Positions 45,395 to 58,753 of a stretch of DNA of 64,000 nt are shown piece by piece. Position numbers and translations under genes: made by a program. The stretch is from CAWKKW01 sp963850345. Lineage in GTDB: Bacteria > Acidobacteriota > Terriglobia > Terriglobales > Acidobacteriaceae. Within the stretch, counting starts at the first letter, position 1; each line of letters begins with the position of its first letter. The notes beneath the pieces are model-generated. The model was not told the origin of the DNA. It searched no databases and saw only the letters and a program-made list of their open reading frames with translations. The stretch is taken from NCBI GenBank assembly GCA_963850345.1, contig CAWKKW010000010.1, forward strand, positions 1-64,000, read 5' to 3'.

Positions 45395-47632
45395 TTACGT
45401 CGTAGGCCGCGGCTTGGTCACGATAAACTCTGCCGGCACCGGCTTGCCCGATGGATCGACCAGCTTTGGATCGATCTGCATCGTGTCGGTCAGCGACTGC
45501 ACATTTACGATATGCACCAGGTTGTCACCCGCCGTTCCCGTGAAGAAGAGTTTGCCGTCGCGGCTGAATGCGCCCGCTACCGGCGCAGTCGCGTTTCCAG
45601 TCAGCGGAACGCTTGTCACGGTCCCCGGCGCTGCAGGCTTGTACGCCGGTAGCACCGCTCCCGCTGCCGTCGTTCCCGAGTAAGTCACGAACGCAATCGA
45701 AGAATCCGGTGAAGAGACCACCTGGTCGATCGCCGTCGGCGCGACCGGCAGTGCCGCTGTGGTGGTGGTCGGCGAAAACTGGAAGTCCGCAGGGCAGGGT
45801 CCCGGAGGAATGTTGATCGAGAAGTCCACCAACTGCGTCGGGTTCGCGCCCAGAATGTGCTGTCCATTCGGCGTGGCCGTCAGCTGATCTGTTCCCTGCG
45901 GAAACGTCCCGGCAGGCGGGAAGTACGGCGGCGTCGACGAAGCGTTGTAGCAGTAGCTGCGCGCCGTCGTGCTCGTCCCCGAGACGAATGCCCCAACGCT
46001 CGGCTCCGTCACCGTGATATCCGGTGTGCAAAATGGATTGAAGGCAGTCGCCGAGCCCGGCTGATTGTTTGGGTTCGCCGCTACGCAGGCTGCGCTCGCT
46101 GCAGGCGTCGGAATTGCGCTGTACGTGCTCCAACCCGTCGAAGTGTTGTGCACATACAGCTGGTTCGGTCCGGCAATGTAGAGTGTCCGGCTGTCCGGCG
46201 AGAATCGCGCTCTCGTAGCCAGCCCGCCGATGCTCGAAGACGCGCCGCTCGAAACGGTATAGAGGTAGATCACCTGTCGTATCTGGTCGCAAATCACCAC
46301 CGTCGTCCCGTCCGGCGATACCGCCAGCACCACCCCCGGCACGCTGGTGTCCTCTTTGCTCAGATTGTTGGTGGCGGAGTTGTACACCATCAGCTCGCGA
46401 TAGCTCCCGAAGTAGAGCGAGTTTCCACCCTGGTCCAGCACCATTGAATTCGGCAGGTACGGCAGCTTGATCGGCGCGCCTGGCGTGTTGGTCGTGAGAT
46501 CGATCGGTGTGAAGAAGATCGATTGCGGACTGGCCATCCATGCATACGTGCTGCTCAACCCCACCGATTGAAACGGCAGCGTGTTTGAGCTCACCGGCAG
46601 CCCCGTCCCCAGGTAGCCGATCTTGTTGATCGGAGCAGGATTGCAAGCAGGCGGCTGGCAAATCGCCGCAACCGTGGTCGAGCCGGGGAAGGTCGTTGAC
46701 ACCGATCCCGCGCTGCTCACCTGCAATGTCTGCGGGTTTGTCGACGTGTAATCGAGATTCAGTCCGGTAATCGTCTTTCCCTGCGTATCGACGATAGTCG
46801 CGGTCAGCGGAACCGGCGTCCCCTGCGTAACCGTGCTGCTCGCGCTTCCAGAGGACAGGGTGATGCTCGCCGGCGGGCAAGTCGTGAAGTAGCCCGCGTT
46901 CGCGCTCACGCCCGAGATCGTTGCCGAGATCACGGTAGTGCCCGGCAGATGGGCCGTCGCAACCCCGCTCGGGTCAATCGTCACAATGGTTGGGCTCTGC
47001 GCCGCATAGCCAAAGTGCCCGAGGTTCACGCTGCAATCAGGAACGCCCGCAAACCCTGCACTCGGAGGCGCGCAAAAAGGCGAACTCGTCGACCCATTTA
47101 CAAATGCGGTTGCATTGAGCTGCGCCGTTACGTTTTGCGAAATACACCCGGCCGGGCCCACCAGGGTTGCGCTGGTCACCTGCGGATGAATGAACACCTG
47201 GACAGCATTGCTGGTGGCGCCGCCCCCGCTGGCTGTGACGAACGCGGTCGCCGGTGCGGGTGGAGGTGTGCAGATGCTGTAGTCTGCGATTCCTCCGGGG
47301 CTGTTGCGGTTCCAGCTGCCCGCGCACAACACTGCGCCCGGCGAAATGTCCGCCACCGCCATGTTCGTCGTGCCGTAGGTGAAGTGCCCCACAGACGCCG
47401 AAGTTCCCTTGCACGTCTTTGCCGTCGGCGCTGCCAACTGCTGCGTCTGACCATAGGCCAGCGAAATTCCCGTTACAGAGGGTTCCAGATCGATAGCTGC
47501 GATATCCGTGACTCTCGGGCCGTATCCGGCTCCGTTGCAATATGCGGCGACGTTCGTGGCGCAACCGGAGATGGACATGCCTACAGGAAGAGAAATCAGA
47601 ACAATCGCAATCAGGGTAAAAAACTGCCGCAT
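45395..47632 (-). CDS. Secreted lipoprotein with Big-like domains and beta-propeller-like region
   Basis: About 745 aa from ATG 47632 (GGAGG 8 nt upstream). Lipobox SISGC near residue 24, then Ser/Thr-rich and Cys-rich Ig/Big-like segments (VTGISLAYGQTQQLAA; ATVTQGTPVPLTATIVDTQGK) up to about 330, then a repeat region reading like a propeller (VSPDGTTVVICDQIRQVIYLYTV, RFSPDSRTLYIAGPNQLYV, SRDGKLFFTGTAGDNLVHIV). No enzymatic motif is visible. It probably acts at the outer membrane or surface as an adhesion or scaffolding protein. It is not one of the common named families as far as I can tell. Confidence 0.78.
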   Translation of the reverse strand: MRQFFTLIAIVLISLPVGMSISGCATNVAAYCNGAGYGPRVTDIAAIDLEPSVTGISLAYGQTQQLAAPTAKTCKGTSASVGHFTYGTTNMAVADISPGAVLCAGSWNRNSPGGIADYSICTPPPAPATAFVTASGGGATSNAVQVFIHPQVTSATLVGPAGCISQNVTAQLNATAFVNGSTSSPFCAPPSAGFAGVPDCSVNLGHFGYAAQSPTIVTIDPSGVATAHLPGTTVISATISGVSANAGYFTTCPPASITLSSGSASSTVTQGTPVPLTATIVDTQGKTITGLNLDYTSTNPQTLQVSSAGSVSTTFPGSTTVAAICQPPACNPAPINKIGYLGTGLPVSSNTLPFQSVGLSSTYAWMASPQSIFFTPIDLTTNTPGAPIKLPYLPNSMVLDQGGNSLYFGSYRELMVYNSATNNLSKEDTSVPGVVLAVSPDGTTVVICDQIRQVIYLYTVSSGASSSIGGLATRARFSPDSRTLYIAGPNQLYVHNTSTGWSTYSAIPTPAASAACVAANPNNQPGSATAFNPFCTPDITVTEPSVGAFVSGTSTTARSYCYNASSTPPYFPPAGTFPQGTDQLTATPNGQHILGANPTQLVDFSINIPPGPCPADFQFSPTTTTAALPVAPTAIDQVVSSPDSSIAFVTYSGTTAAGAVLPAYKPAAPGTVTSVPLTGNATAPVAGAFSRDGKLFFTGTAGDNLVHIVNVQSLTDTMQIDPKLVDPSGKPVPAEFIVTKPRPTT

Positions 47633-47712
47633 GAATCCTCCCCGCCGGGCCATTACGCAGCACTCGACGGTCTACTACTGAAATTTCCGGTAATTGTCCG
47701 AACCTTGAGTGT

Positions 47713-47766
47713 AAAAGGCCGGGACAGCTTCGGCAACCATACCGCTTAGACGCCGTGTGTCCCGGC
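47713..47766 (-). terminator. Possible terminator after the S9 peptidase
   Basis: GCCGGGACA (47718-47726) pairs with TGTCCCGGC (47758-47766), 9 bp with a 31-nt loop; the minus-strand side is followed by CTTTTAC. It lies just after the peptidase stop codon. The loop is long, so moderate confidence. Confidence 0.45.
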
Positions 47767-47806
47767 TCGTTTTGGAAATCCGCCGTTTCGGGATCTCAAC
47801 GATCGA

Positions 47807-49960
47807 CTAGCGCCTCTCGGCCACCGACTGCGAAGGCGCACTCGGCATGTATTGCTCAAACCACTGCAGCGCCCTCGCCAGCACATCCCGCTGATGCATC
47901 GGGTCCGCAAACCGGTGTCCCTCGTTGGGATACACCACCAGCTCCGTAGGCACATGCTGCGCGCGCAACGCGTGCCAGAACTCAAACGACTGCGGCGCGG
48001 GACACTCTCCGTCGCGATCGCCGACCACTACCAGCGTCGGCGTCTTCACCCGCTGAATGAAGTCGATCGCCGAACTCTTCGCATAGACCCGCGGGTCGTC
48101 ATACACCGTGGCTCCAAAAAACGGCGTCATCCACTGGTCGATCGAATTCTCCCCGTAATAACTCTGCCAGTTCGCAATGCCCGCACCCGCCACCGCAGCG
48201 TGGAAGCGGTTCGTCTGCGTCACCGCGAACATGGTCATGAAACCGCCATAGCTCCAGCCCGTCAGCCCGATCCGCTCTGAATCCACCGGAACCTTCGCCA
48301 CCACCGAGTCCACCCCCGCGAGAATGTCCCGCAGATCCCCATACCCGAAGTCTTTGCGATTCGCCTCGGTGAATGCCTCGCCCTGCCCATAACTTCCCCG
48401 AGGATTCGGCTCCAGCACGAAGTATCCAACCGCCGAAAAGGGAGTTCCGCCAAACCCCACACCCGGCCACCTCGGCACCACCGCGGAGGAAGGCCCCCCA
48501 TGCACCATCACCACCATCGGATATTTCTTCGCCGGATCGTAGTCCGCCGGATACACCAGCCAGCCCTGCACCTGGAATCCGTCATTCCGCCAGGTGATCG
48601 ACTCCGCCCGGCCCCACGCCGGCTTCAGCAACTCGTTATAGTGCGTCGCCTGCACCGGCTGCTCCAGTGCCCCGGCGAACACCTCCGGCGCCTTCGCCAG
48701 AGAACTCTCTACGAACGCGAACTGCTTGCCATCCGCCGACACTGACAAGCTGCCATCCAGCCGCCCATCCCCAACCGTCGCATCCGCCCTCAGCCGCGCA
48801 TCCCGCTGAACGCCGCCGCCCACTGCGCACGCGCCCTCGGCCTGCGACACACACGCGCCGCTTCGCCGGTTCTCGACCACCTGCATCGAGCCGCCCTTGA
48901 TCTCCGTAGTCAGAAAATGCGCGTCTCCCTTCGCATCTCGCAGCCATTCAAACCACGCGACGGAACTGTCCTTTGGCTCCAGTAACGCCACCGGCGACCC
49001 ACCTGACGACGGCACCAGGTAAACATCCCCGCCCGTCGGCCCCTGGTCCGACATCAATCCGGCGATGAACGCAATCGACTTCCCATCCGCGGACCATCGC
49101 GGAACCGCCATCTGCAACCCATGCAGCGGTCCCGACACCGTCTCCGGTGCGAAAACCGACTTTGGCTCTCCACCTACTTCCTGCGTGTACAGTTGCGCCA
49201 CCCACCAGTTGTTCTCGCCCGGTGGCGCCGCCGCCACATACGCCAGCTTCTTCGAATCAGGCGACCAGTCAAATTCATATACGTGAAGATTCGCCGGGCT
49301 GACCTGCCGCACCTGCCCTCCGCCCACCTCCACCGCCGCCACCCGCTGGATCTCCAACCCGTCCTGGCCAATCACGCCCGAAGGCGGCTTCATCGCTGCC
49401 AGTGCGCCCGAAGGCCGCGTCGCCCCCTCCACATATAGAAAGCCGATCTGCTGGCCGTCCGGCGAAAACTGCGGAGCCTCCACATATCCATGCAGATGCG
49501 TGAGCCTCCGCGCGGTCTTGGAGTTCAGATCGTAGAGGTACACCTCCGACTGCCCATGGGACTGGCAATCCGAAAGGAACGCCAGCGCATTGCCCTGCGG
49601 CGACCAGGCCAGCCCGCTCTCCTCGCAAGCCGCTCCCTTGTCCCCGGCCGTGATCCGGCGTGTCTTCTGCGGTTCCTTTCGCGGCGCCACTTCGATGTCG
49701 CTGCCGCCGTGCTCTCCGTCCACCACCCACGCCAGCAGGCTCCCGTCCGGCGAAATCGCCGCCTGCTGCAGGTTCCGCACCTTCTCCAGATCGCTGACAA
49801 CGCGGTTGATCTGCGCACTCTGCGTCGCCGACACGCTGGGCTTGCTTTCTGCCCCAGCGACCCGCCCGGCGGCACCCCACGCCAGCAGCAGAGAACAGGA
49901 ACAGACCAGCCAGAGTCGACGACGGAAACGGCGCAGCGGAGTGGGCAAAAGTGCTAGCAT
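47807..49960 (-). CDS. Secreted S9 family peptidase (DPP/acylaminoacyl-peptidase-like)
   Basis: 717 aa. A signal peptide with a very basic start (RRFRRRLWLVCSCSLLLAWG) covers about residues 1-36. A beta-propeller domain with ISPDGSLLAWV, WSPQGNALAF, FSPDGQQIGF and WSPDSKKLAY repeats is followed by an alpha/beta-hydrolase domain from about 460: oxyanion-region HGGPSS, nucleophile Ser in GWSYGGF, Asp in VVGDRDGECP and His in NEGHRF. It degrades peptides in the periplasm. It has no propeller catalytic Asp/Glu pair obviously specific for DPP4, so specificity is open. A run of Cys residues in the propeller is unusual. Confidence 0.9.
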   Translation of the reverse strand: MLALLPTPLRRFRRRLWLVCSCSLLLAWGAAGRVAGAESKPSVSATQSAQINRVVSDLEKVRNLQQAAISPDGSLLAWVVDGEHGGSDIEVAPRKEPQKTRRITAGDKGAACEESGLAWSPQGNALAFLSDCQSHGQSEVYLYDLNSKTARRLTHLHGYVEAPQFSPDGQQIGFLYVEGATRPSGALAAMKPPSGVIGQDGLEIQRVAAVEVGGGQVRQVSPANLHVYEFDWSPDSKKLAYVAAAPPGENNWWVAQLYTQEVGGEPKSVFAPETVSGPLHGLQMAVPRWSADGKSIAFIAGLMSDQGPTGGDVYLVPSSGGSPVALLEPKDSSVAWFEWLRDAKGDAHFLTTEIKGGSMQVVENRRSGACVSQAEGACAVGGGVQRDARLRADATVGDGRLDGSLSVSADGKQFAFVESSLAKAPEVFAGALEQPVQATHYNELLKPAWGRAESITWRNDGFQVQGWLVYPADYDPAKKYPMVVMVHGGPSSAVVPRWPGVGFGGTPFSAVGYFVLEPNPRGSYGQGEAFTEANRKDFGYGDLRDILAGVDSVVAKVPVDSERIGLTGWSYGGFMTMFAVTQTNRFHAAVAGAGIANWQSYYGENSIDQWMTPFFGATVYDDPRVYAKSSAIDFIQRVKTPTLVVVGDRDGECPAPQSFEFWHALRAQHVPTELVVYPNEGHRFADPMHQRDVLARALQWFEQYMPSAPSQSVAERR

Positions 49961-50056
49961 ATTGATACAGGATGCTAGCAGGCACCGCGTCGCCCGGGGA
50001 ATTTTCCTGCCGACGCAAAATTGCCGAAGTTTTTGGCCATTTCCGCTGCCTGCGAA

Positions 50057-50085
50057 TTGACCGTAGACCAGCGTCTTGGTATTGT
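50057..50085 (+). promoter_or_regulatory. Candidate promoter of the str-S10 cluster
   Basis: TTGACC (50057-50062), 17-bp spacer, TATTGT (50080-50085). It would give a leader of about 470 nt before rpsL. Confidence 0.5.
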
Positions 50086-50307
50086 TAAAAGGTTCCGCGA
50101 ATAAGCCTCGGCGTTAGGTGTGAGTCGAGGCAGATGAATAATGTCCGCAGACCACGTACTTGAAGCCGCAAATTTGACCGAAATAAGCGTCGAATGCGTG
50201 GCCAAAACAGGTTCTGCGGCCCCTTCCATCGGGGTCCCCATACAGAAGTAAGGCATGGGGCTAATCGCATCGGAGCCTGCGACACCTTCCACCTGGGAAG
50301 GCTATGC

Positions 50308-50344
50308 AGGCCGGAATCCACGAAACGGAGCCGGCTTTCTTTTA
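50308..50344 (+). terminator. Attenuator-like hairpin in the rpsL leader
   Basis: AGGCCGG (50308-50314) pairs with CCGGCTT (50331-50337), 7 bp with one G-U, followed by TCTTTT. Its position inside the leader of the ribosomal cluster suggests premature termination. Confidence 0.4.
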
Positions 50345-50565
50345 GGGAAGCGCTCGGCCACCGTCGGGATTCTCGTCTGGACGTTGAGCAAGGCAGACGC
50401 GAAGCTGTAGTTGGAGCGACTTCGCGCGACTGGAAGCATCAAGGGATGCTGTCCAGAAAAACTGCGTGTGGCCCGCCTGCTGCGGTACGCGCGTCAGGTC
50501 AAAGGTTCGTAAGGTCGATCCGCTGTGTGATCGATAGCTTTTTAGAAGGTGTAAGGAGTCAGAGT

Positions 50566-50949
50566 TTGCCTACATTCAGTCAGCTCGTCAGAAAAGGCCG
50601 TACCGCACCGCGGTACAAGACGGCCAGCCCGGCACTGCAGGGTTCACCCCAGCGCCGCGGGGTGTGCACGCGTGTTTACACGCAGACTCCCAAGAAGCCG
50701 AACTCCGCGCTTCGCAAAGTGGCCCGCGTTCGCCTGACCAATGGAATTGAAGTCACCACCTATATTCCCGGTATCGGCCATAACCTGCAGGAGCACTCGA
50801 TCGTGCTCATCCGCGGCGGCCGTGTAAAAGATCTGCCGGGCGTTCGCTATCACGTGGTGCGCGGCACGCTCGATTCGGTCGGCGTCGCCAACCGTAAGCA
50901 GAGCCGGTCCAAGTACGGCGCCAAGCGGCCTAAGGTCGCTGCAAAGTAA
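50566..50949 (+). CDS. rpsL: 30S ribosomal protein S12
   Basis: 127 aa from TTG 50566 with AAGGAG about 8 nt upstream; a longer in-frame ORF is spurious. Decoding-centre protein. Conserved segments: TPKKPNSALRKVARVRLTNG (with the Lys near position 43), RGGRVKDLPGVRYHVVRG (position 88-93 loop). Lys in both loops implies no common streptomycin-resistance change. First gene of the str block. Confidence 0.97.
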   Translation: MPTFSQLVRKGRTAPRYKTASPALQGSPQRRGVCTRVYTQTPKKPNSALRKVARVRLTNGIEVTTYIPGIGHNLQEHSIVLIRGGRVKDLPGVRYHVVRGTLDSVGVANRKQSRSKYGAKRPKVAAK

Positions 50950-51040
50950 GGCTGGCCTTCCAGCCGGTCGCGCCTTGAGCGCGCATCTGGAAGGGCAACG
51001 AAAGCTGGACCCTGTAGGTCCCGGAGAGTGGAATTAAGGT

Positions 51041-51511
51041 ATGCCGAGAAAAGGTCACATCGCGAAACGTGAGGTCGAGGCCGACCCCGTCTACAACTCG
51101 TCGCTGGTGGAGAAGTTCATCAACTCGATGATGTGGGACGGCAAGAAGTCGACAGCGCAGGGCATCTTCTATCAGGCCATGCGCAACCTGGAACAGCGCG
51201 GCGGCGACGAAGCCCTCAAGCTGTTCAAGAAAGCGGTCGAGAACTGCAAGCCCCTGCTCGAGGTCAAGACCCGGCGTGTGGGCGGCGCAAACTATCAGGT
51301 GCCGATCGAAGTGAACCCGGAACGCCGTACCTCCCTTGCCATTCGCTGGCTGGTGAACTACGGCCGGGCACGCGGCGAAAAAGGCATGGTCGACAAGCTT
51401 ACCAATGAGTTGCTCGACGCAGCCAATGGTCGCGGAGCCGCGATGAAGAAGAAGGAAGACGTTCATCGCATGGCCGAAGCAAACAAGGCCTTCGCGCACT
51501 ATCGCTGGTAG
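51041..51511 (+). CDS. rpsG: 30S ribosomal protein S7
   Basis: 156 aa, standard length. It nucleates the 16S rRNA head domain and contacts mRNA at the E site. The start ATG 51041 fits the family (MPRKGHIAKREVEADPVYNS). Conserved VGGANYQVPIEV and ANKAFAHYRW end. In E. coli S7 represses str translation; the leader here has not been compared. Between rpsL and fusA. Confidence 0.97.
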   Translation: MPRKGHIAKREVEADPVYNSSLVEKFINSMMWDGKKSTAQGIFYQAMRNLEQRGGDEALKLFKKAVENCKPLLEVKTRRVGGANYQVPIEVNPERRTSLAIRWLVNYGRARGEKGMVDKLTNELLDAANGRGAAMKKKEDVHRMAEANKAFAHYRW

Positions 51512-51625
51512 TTCGTTTCGCGGAAAGCACCACTTCCGCATTGAGGATAAGCTCGGCCCCGCTGGCCGTGCATGCATTGAGCAGCAAGAGTAAACGCGGG
51601 CTGGACCCGCGAAAGTGAGAAACAC

Positions 51626-53710
<2,085 letters not shown>

Positions 53711-53796
53711 TCGGCTCTACGCAGGGATGTCGGGTCCGGAAAGACGCGGGCTCGAGGCGACAACCAGAATCGCAAGGGTAACGAGAGAGGAACACG

Positions 53797-54984
<1,188 letters not shown>

Positions 54985-55051
54985 ATAACCGGCAATCCGC
55001 GTTTGGGCGGTTAGACTAACCGGCAAACGTCAGATGGCAAGTTAGAAAAGG

Positions 55052-55109
55052 CTCGGATTTGCACCACAAACCGTGCAGATCCGGGTCGAATACGATGCAG
55101 AATTCGACC
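55052..55109 (+). promoter_or_regulatory. Structured leader between tuf and rpsJ
   Basis: Hairpin 1: GGATTTGCAC (55055-55064) with GTGCAGATCC (55073-55082), 10 bp including one G-U, extendable to 55052-55085. Hairpin 2: GGTCGAAT (55084-55091) with ATTCGACC (55102-55109), perfect 8 bp. The two overlap at 55084-55085 when hairpin 1 is extended, so they compete. No T tract. Possible S10-operon leader control. Confidence 0.5.
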
Positions 55110-55184
55110 AAAAGTGAGCTTAGACTGCCACTTTGTGTGCTTCGCAGGCCCTGATTTGTGGCCTTGCAGAAAGAACAAACGATC

Positions 55185-55502
55185 ATGGTAGGACAGAGAA
55201 TTCGAATCCGGTTAAAGGCTTACGACTATCGCGTGCTCGACACGTCGACCGGCGAAATCGTCGACACGGCCAAGCGCACGGGCGCCCAGGTCGCAGGACC
55301 GATTCCGCTGCCGACAGTGAAGAACAAGTACTGCGTGCTGCGTTCGCCGCACGTCGACAAGAAATCGCGCGAAGCCTTTGAAATCCGCACTCACAAGCGG
55401 CTTATCGATATCCTCGAGCCCACTCAGCAGACGGTTGACGCGTTGATGAAACTCGATCTGCCGGCCGGTGTGGATGTCGAGATCAAGGCCTTCGAAAAGT
55501 AG
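55185..55502 (+). CDS. rpsJ: 30S ribosomal protein S10
   Basis: 105 aa from ATG 55185 (family start MVGQRIRIRLKAYDYR); an in-frame start at 55158 would add 9 odd residues. It packs in the 30S head and in other bacteria binds NusB for antitermination. First gene of the S10 block, after a 200-bp gap with hairpins. Confidence 0.96.
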   Translation: MVGQRIRIRLKAYDYRVLDTSTGEIVDTAKRTGAQVAGPIPLPTVKNKYCVLRSPHVDKKSREAFEIRTHKRLIDILEPTQQTVDALMKLDLPAGVDVEIKAFEK

Positions 55503-55582
55503 TGTAACCACGACCGGCACACAAGCCGGTCACGTAGTACCTACAGTGCCAGTCGTACAAGGCATGATGAGGAAAGGGAACT

Positions 55583-56338
55583 ATGGCTGTTACAGGAATT
55601 CTGGGTAAGAAGATCGGCATGACGCAGGTGTTCGACGAAAAGGGCGACGTTCACCCCATCACCGTGCTGCAGGCTGGTCCGTGCGTGATCGCGCAGTTGA
55701 AGACGCTGGCCAAAGACGGTTACGATGCGGCGCAAATCGGCCTGGTCGAGTTCGTCAAGAGCTCCAAGGTGAACAAGCCGCAGGCCGGACACTTCGCCAA
55801 GAGCAACGTGCCTCCCGTTCGGCTGCTGAAGGAAGTGCCGATTGAGATCACCAAGCCGGCCGACGGCGACGAAGCTGCCATCGATGGCGTGAAGGCCGGT
55901 GACAAAGTTCTCGTCGACATCTTCTCCAACGAGCGCTACGTCGACGTGATCGGCACCAGCAAAGGACGCGGATTTGCAGGCGTGGTTCGGCGGCATCACT
56001 TCGGTGGCGGCCCCAAGGCGCACGGACACATGTTCCAGGTGCAGGGTTCGATTGGCGCCTCGTCGTTTCCGTCTCGCGTATTTCCCGGCCAGCGCATGCC
56101 GGGTCACATGGGCGTCGATCGGGTCACGGTGCGCAATCTCCGCATTCGCGGCATCGATCTCGACGAAAACCTGCTGATGGTCGAGGGCGCGGTTCCAGGA
56201 CCCAAAGACGGTTACGTATTGATCTCGAAGTCGAAGGCTCCGCCGCGCGAGCGTCGTGGCTTTGGTGGCGCGGGCACGGTCGATCCGTTGAAGGCTTCGA
56301 AGAAGGCTTCGGCAAGCAAGTCAGCCAAGAAGAAATAA
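55583..56338 (+). CDS. rplC: 50S ribosomal protein L3
   Basis: 251 aa, longer than the roughly 210 of most bacteria owing to a Lys/Ser/Ala-rich tail (KKASASKSAKKK). Early assembly protein; the central loop (FGGGPKAHGHMFQVQGSIGA) carries the Gln that is methylated in E. coli. ATG 55583 with GGAAAGGGAA upstream. Confidence 0.96.
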   Translation: MAVTGILGKKIGMTQVFDEKGDVHPITVLQAGPCVIAQLKTLAKDGYDAAQIGLVEFVKSSKVNKPQAGHFAKSNVPPVRLLKEVPIEITKPADGDEAAIDGVKAGDKVLVDIFSNERYVDVIGTSKGRGFAGVVRRHHFGGGPKAHGHMFQVQGSIGASSFPSRVFPGQRMPGHMGVDRVTVRNLRIRGIDLDENLLMVEGAVPGPKDGYVLISKSKAPPRERRGFGGAGTVDPLKASKKASASKSAKKK

Positions 56339-56434
56339 GCATTGGCCGACGCGCTCTGAAGAGTGCAGACGGCGCCCACAGGATGAAGAGCTAACGGCCG
56401 GATGCGAAAACTGCTGAGTTCGAAAGAGAAGACG

Positions 56435-57112
56435 ATGGCAAACATTGATGTAGTGGATCTCGGAGGACAGAAGGTTGGCTCGTTCGAGCTGGCTGATGAA
56501 CTGTTCGCGCCGAGCGAAGTGAATGATGCGCTGCTCTGGGAAGCGGTGAAGCACTATCGTGCAGCCCTGCGCCAGGGAACGGCCGCAACCAAGAACCGCA
56601 AGCTGGTCGCCGGCTCGGGCAAGAAGCTGTGGAAGCAGAAGGGCACAGGCCGCGCGCGTGTCGGTTCGGTTCGCTCGCCTCTCTGGCGCCATGGCGGCAC
56701 CGTTCACGGACCGCAGCCCCGTTCTTACGATTACGCATTTCCGCGCAAGAAGCTGCTGGGTGCACTGCGATCCGCAGTCGCAGCCAAGCTGGCCGATGGC
56801 AAGCTGACGGTGGTCGAGAGTCTTGAATTGAACGAAGGCAAGACCAAGCTCTATCGCGCGGCTCTCGACAAGCTCGATGCCAAGCGCACCACGCTTATCG
56901 TTGAGTCCGGCACCGCATTGAGCGAGAAGCTGGTGCTTGGGGCGCGCAATCTCAAAAACGTCGAGTTGCTGCTCAATACCGAAGTGCATCCCTACGACCT
57001 GCTGCGTTACGAGCGTGCGATCTTCTCCCGCGCTGCGATTGAAAAGCTGCAGGAAGCCTTGAAGAAGACTGTGTCCAAGCGCAAGCTTGCGGCCCAGGCG
57101 GAGGTAGCTTAA
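56435..57112 (+). CDS. rplD: 50S ribosomal protein L4
   Basis: 225 aa from ATG 56435 (the frame from 56402 is an extension). Lines the peptide exit tunnel with its loop (KLWKQKGTGRARVGSVRSPLW). In other bacteria it also represses the S10 operon by binding the leader, which is relevant to hairpins at 55052-55109. The stop overlaps rplW by 1 nt. Confidence 0.96.
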   Translation: MANIDVVDLGGQKVGSFELADELFAPSEVNDALLWEAVKHYRAALRQGTAATKNRKLVAGSGKKLWKQKGTGRARVGSVRSPLWRHGGTVHGPQPRSYDYAFPRKKLLGALRSAVAAKLADGKLTVVESLELNEGKTKLYRAALDKLDAKRTTLIVESGTALSEKLVLGARNLKNVELLLNTEVHPYDLLRYERAIFSRAAIEKLQEALKKTVSKRKLAAQAEVA

Positions 57113-57405
57113 TGCCGACGACCTATAACGTGATTCGCCGCCCGCTGATTACCGAGAAGGGGCTCACCGTCAAGGAGACCGAAGGCACGCTGGTCTTTGA
57201 AGTAGCGGCCGGTGCGACCAAGACGGAAGTGAAGCAGGCAGTCGAAGTCTTGTTCAAGGTGAAGGTCTCGACGGTCCGGACCGCCAACGTTCTCGGCAAG
57301 GAGCGGCGCCGCGGCAAGTTCTCCGGCTTCCGTCCTGACTGGAAGAAGGCGTATGTGCGCCTCAAGTCCGGCGAGAAGATTCCGGATTACCTGAACAACC
57401 TGTAA
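57112..57405 (+). CDS. rplW: 50S ribosomal protein L23
   Basis: 97 aa, normal. Sits at the tunnel exit, docking site for trigger factor and SRP. The motif RRPLITEKGLTVKETEG at the N-terminus and the VRTANVLGKERRRGKF loop are typical. Overlaps rplD by 1 nt (TAATG). Confidence 0.96.
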   Translation: MPTTYNVIRRPLITEKGLTVKETEGTLVFEVAAGATKTEVKQAVEVLFKVKVSTVRTANVLGKERRRGKFSGFRPDWKKAYVRLKSGEKIPDYLNNL

Positions 57406-57529
57406 GAGCGGGGCCGGTGAAATACCGGTCGATTGCAGAACCGAATGAGAGATGAGCGCCGCAAGCAAGAGCGCACATCCGAGAAAGCTGAAAGCGAGTC
57501 GCTGGAAGCTGAAAGCTTGAGAAGAGACT

Positions 57530-58357
<828 letters not shown>

Positions 58358-58441
58358 GGGCGGAAGATGTAACAGCGGCGAAGACGTACAAGCCGTTAGT
58401 TCTCGAAATCAGCAGCTGGAAGTTCAGGAGTTAGCGAAGTT

Positions 58442-58729
58442 ATGGCACGTTCGACAAAAAAGGGTCCTTTCATTGACGGGCACCTGATGGTCAAGATTGA
58501 AGTGTTGAACCAGGCGAATGACAAGAAAGTCGTTCGCACCTGGTCGCGCCGTTCCACCATCCACCCAGATTTCGTAGGCCACACGATTGCGGTGCACAAC
58601 GGCAAGAAGTTCGTGCCGGTGTATGTGACAGAAAATATGGTGGGGCACAAGCTGGGTGAGTTCGCGGCAACGCGCACCTTTAAGGGTCACTCGGCCAAGG
58701 CTTCAGAATCCTCGGCAAAGCCGCGCTAA
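58442..58729 (+). CDS. rpsS: 30S ribosomal protein S19
   Basis: 95 aa, normal. 30S head protein binding with S13; motif MARSTKKGPFIDGHLM and HNGKKFVPVYVTENMVGHKLGEF. In frame after rplB with an 84-bp gap. Confidence 0.96.
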   Translation: MARSTKKGPFIDGHLMVKIEVLNQANDKKVVRTWSRRSTIHPDFVGHTIAVHNGKKFVPVYVTENMVGHKLGEFAATRTFKGHSAKASESSAKPR

Positions 58730-58753
58730 GCGGGTATTTGGGAAGGCAAACCA

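Larger units (their letters stand above)
49961..50565. other. Long leader region upstream of rpsL
   Basis: About 600 bp between the S9 peptidase and rpsL. It holds a sigma70-like promoter (50057-50085) and a terminator-like hairpin (50308-50344). The ORF running from 50194 into rpsL is only the in-frame extension of S12 and has no ribosome site. No separate gene is supported. Confidence 0.5.

Noticed and set aside
50194..50565. Long N-terminal extension of S12
   Set aside because: S12 has its own TTG start and ribosome site at 50566 and the family begins there; the extension covers leader RNA.
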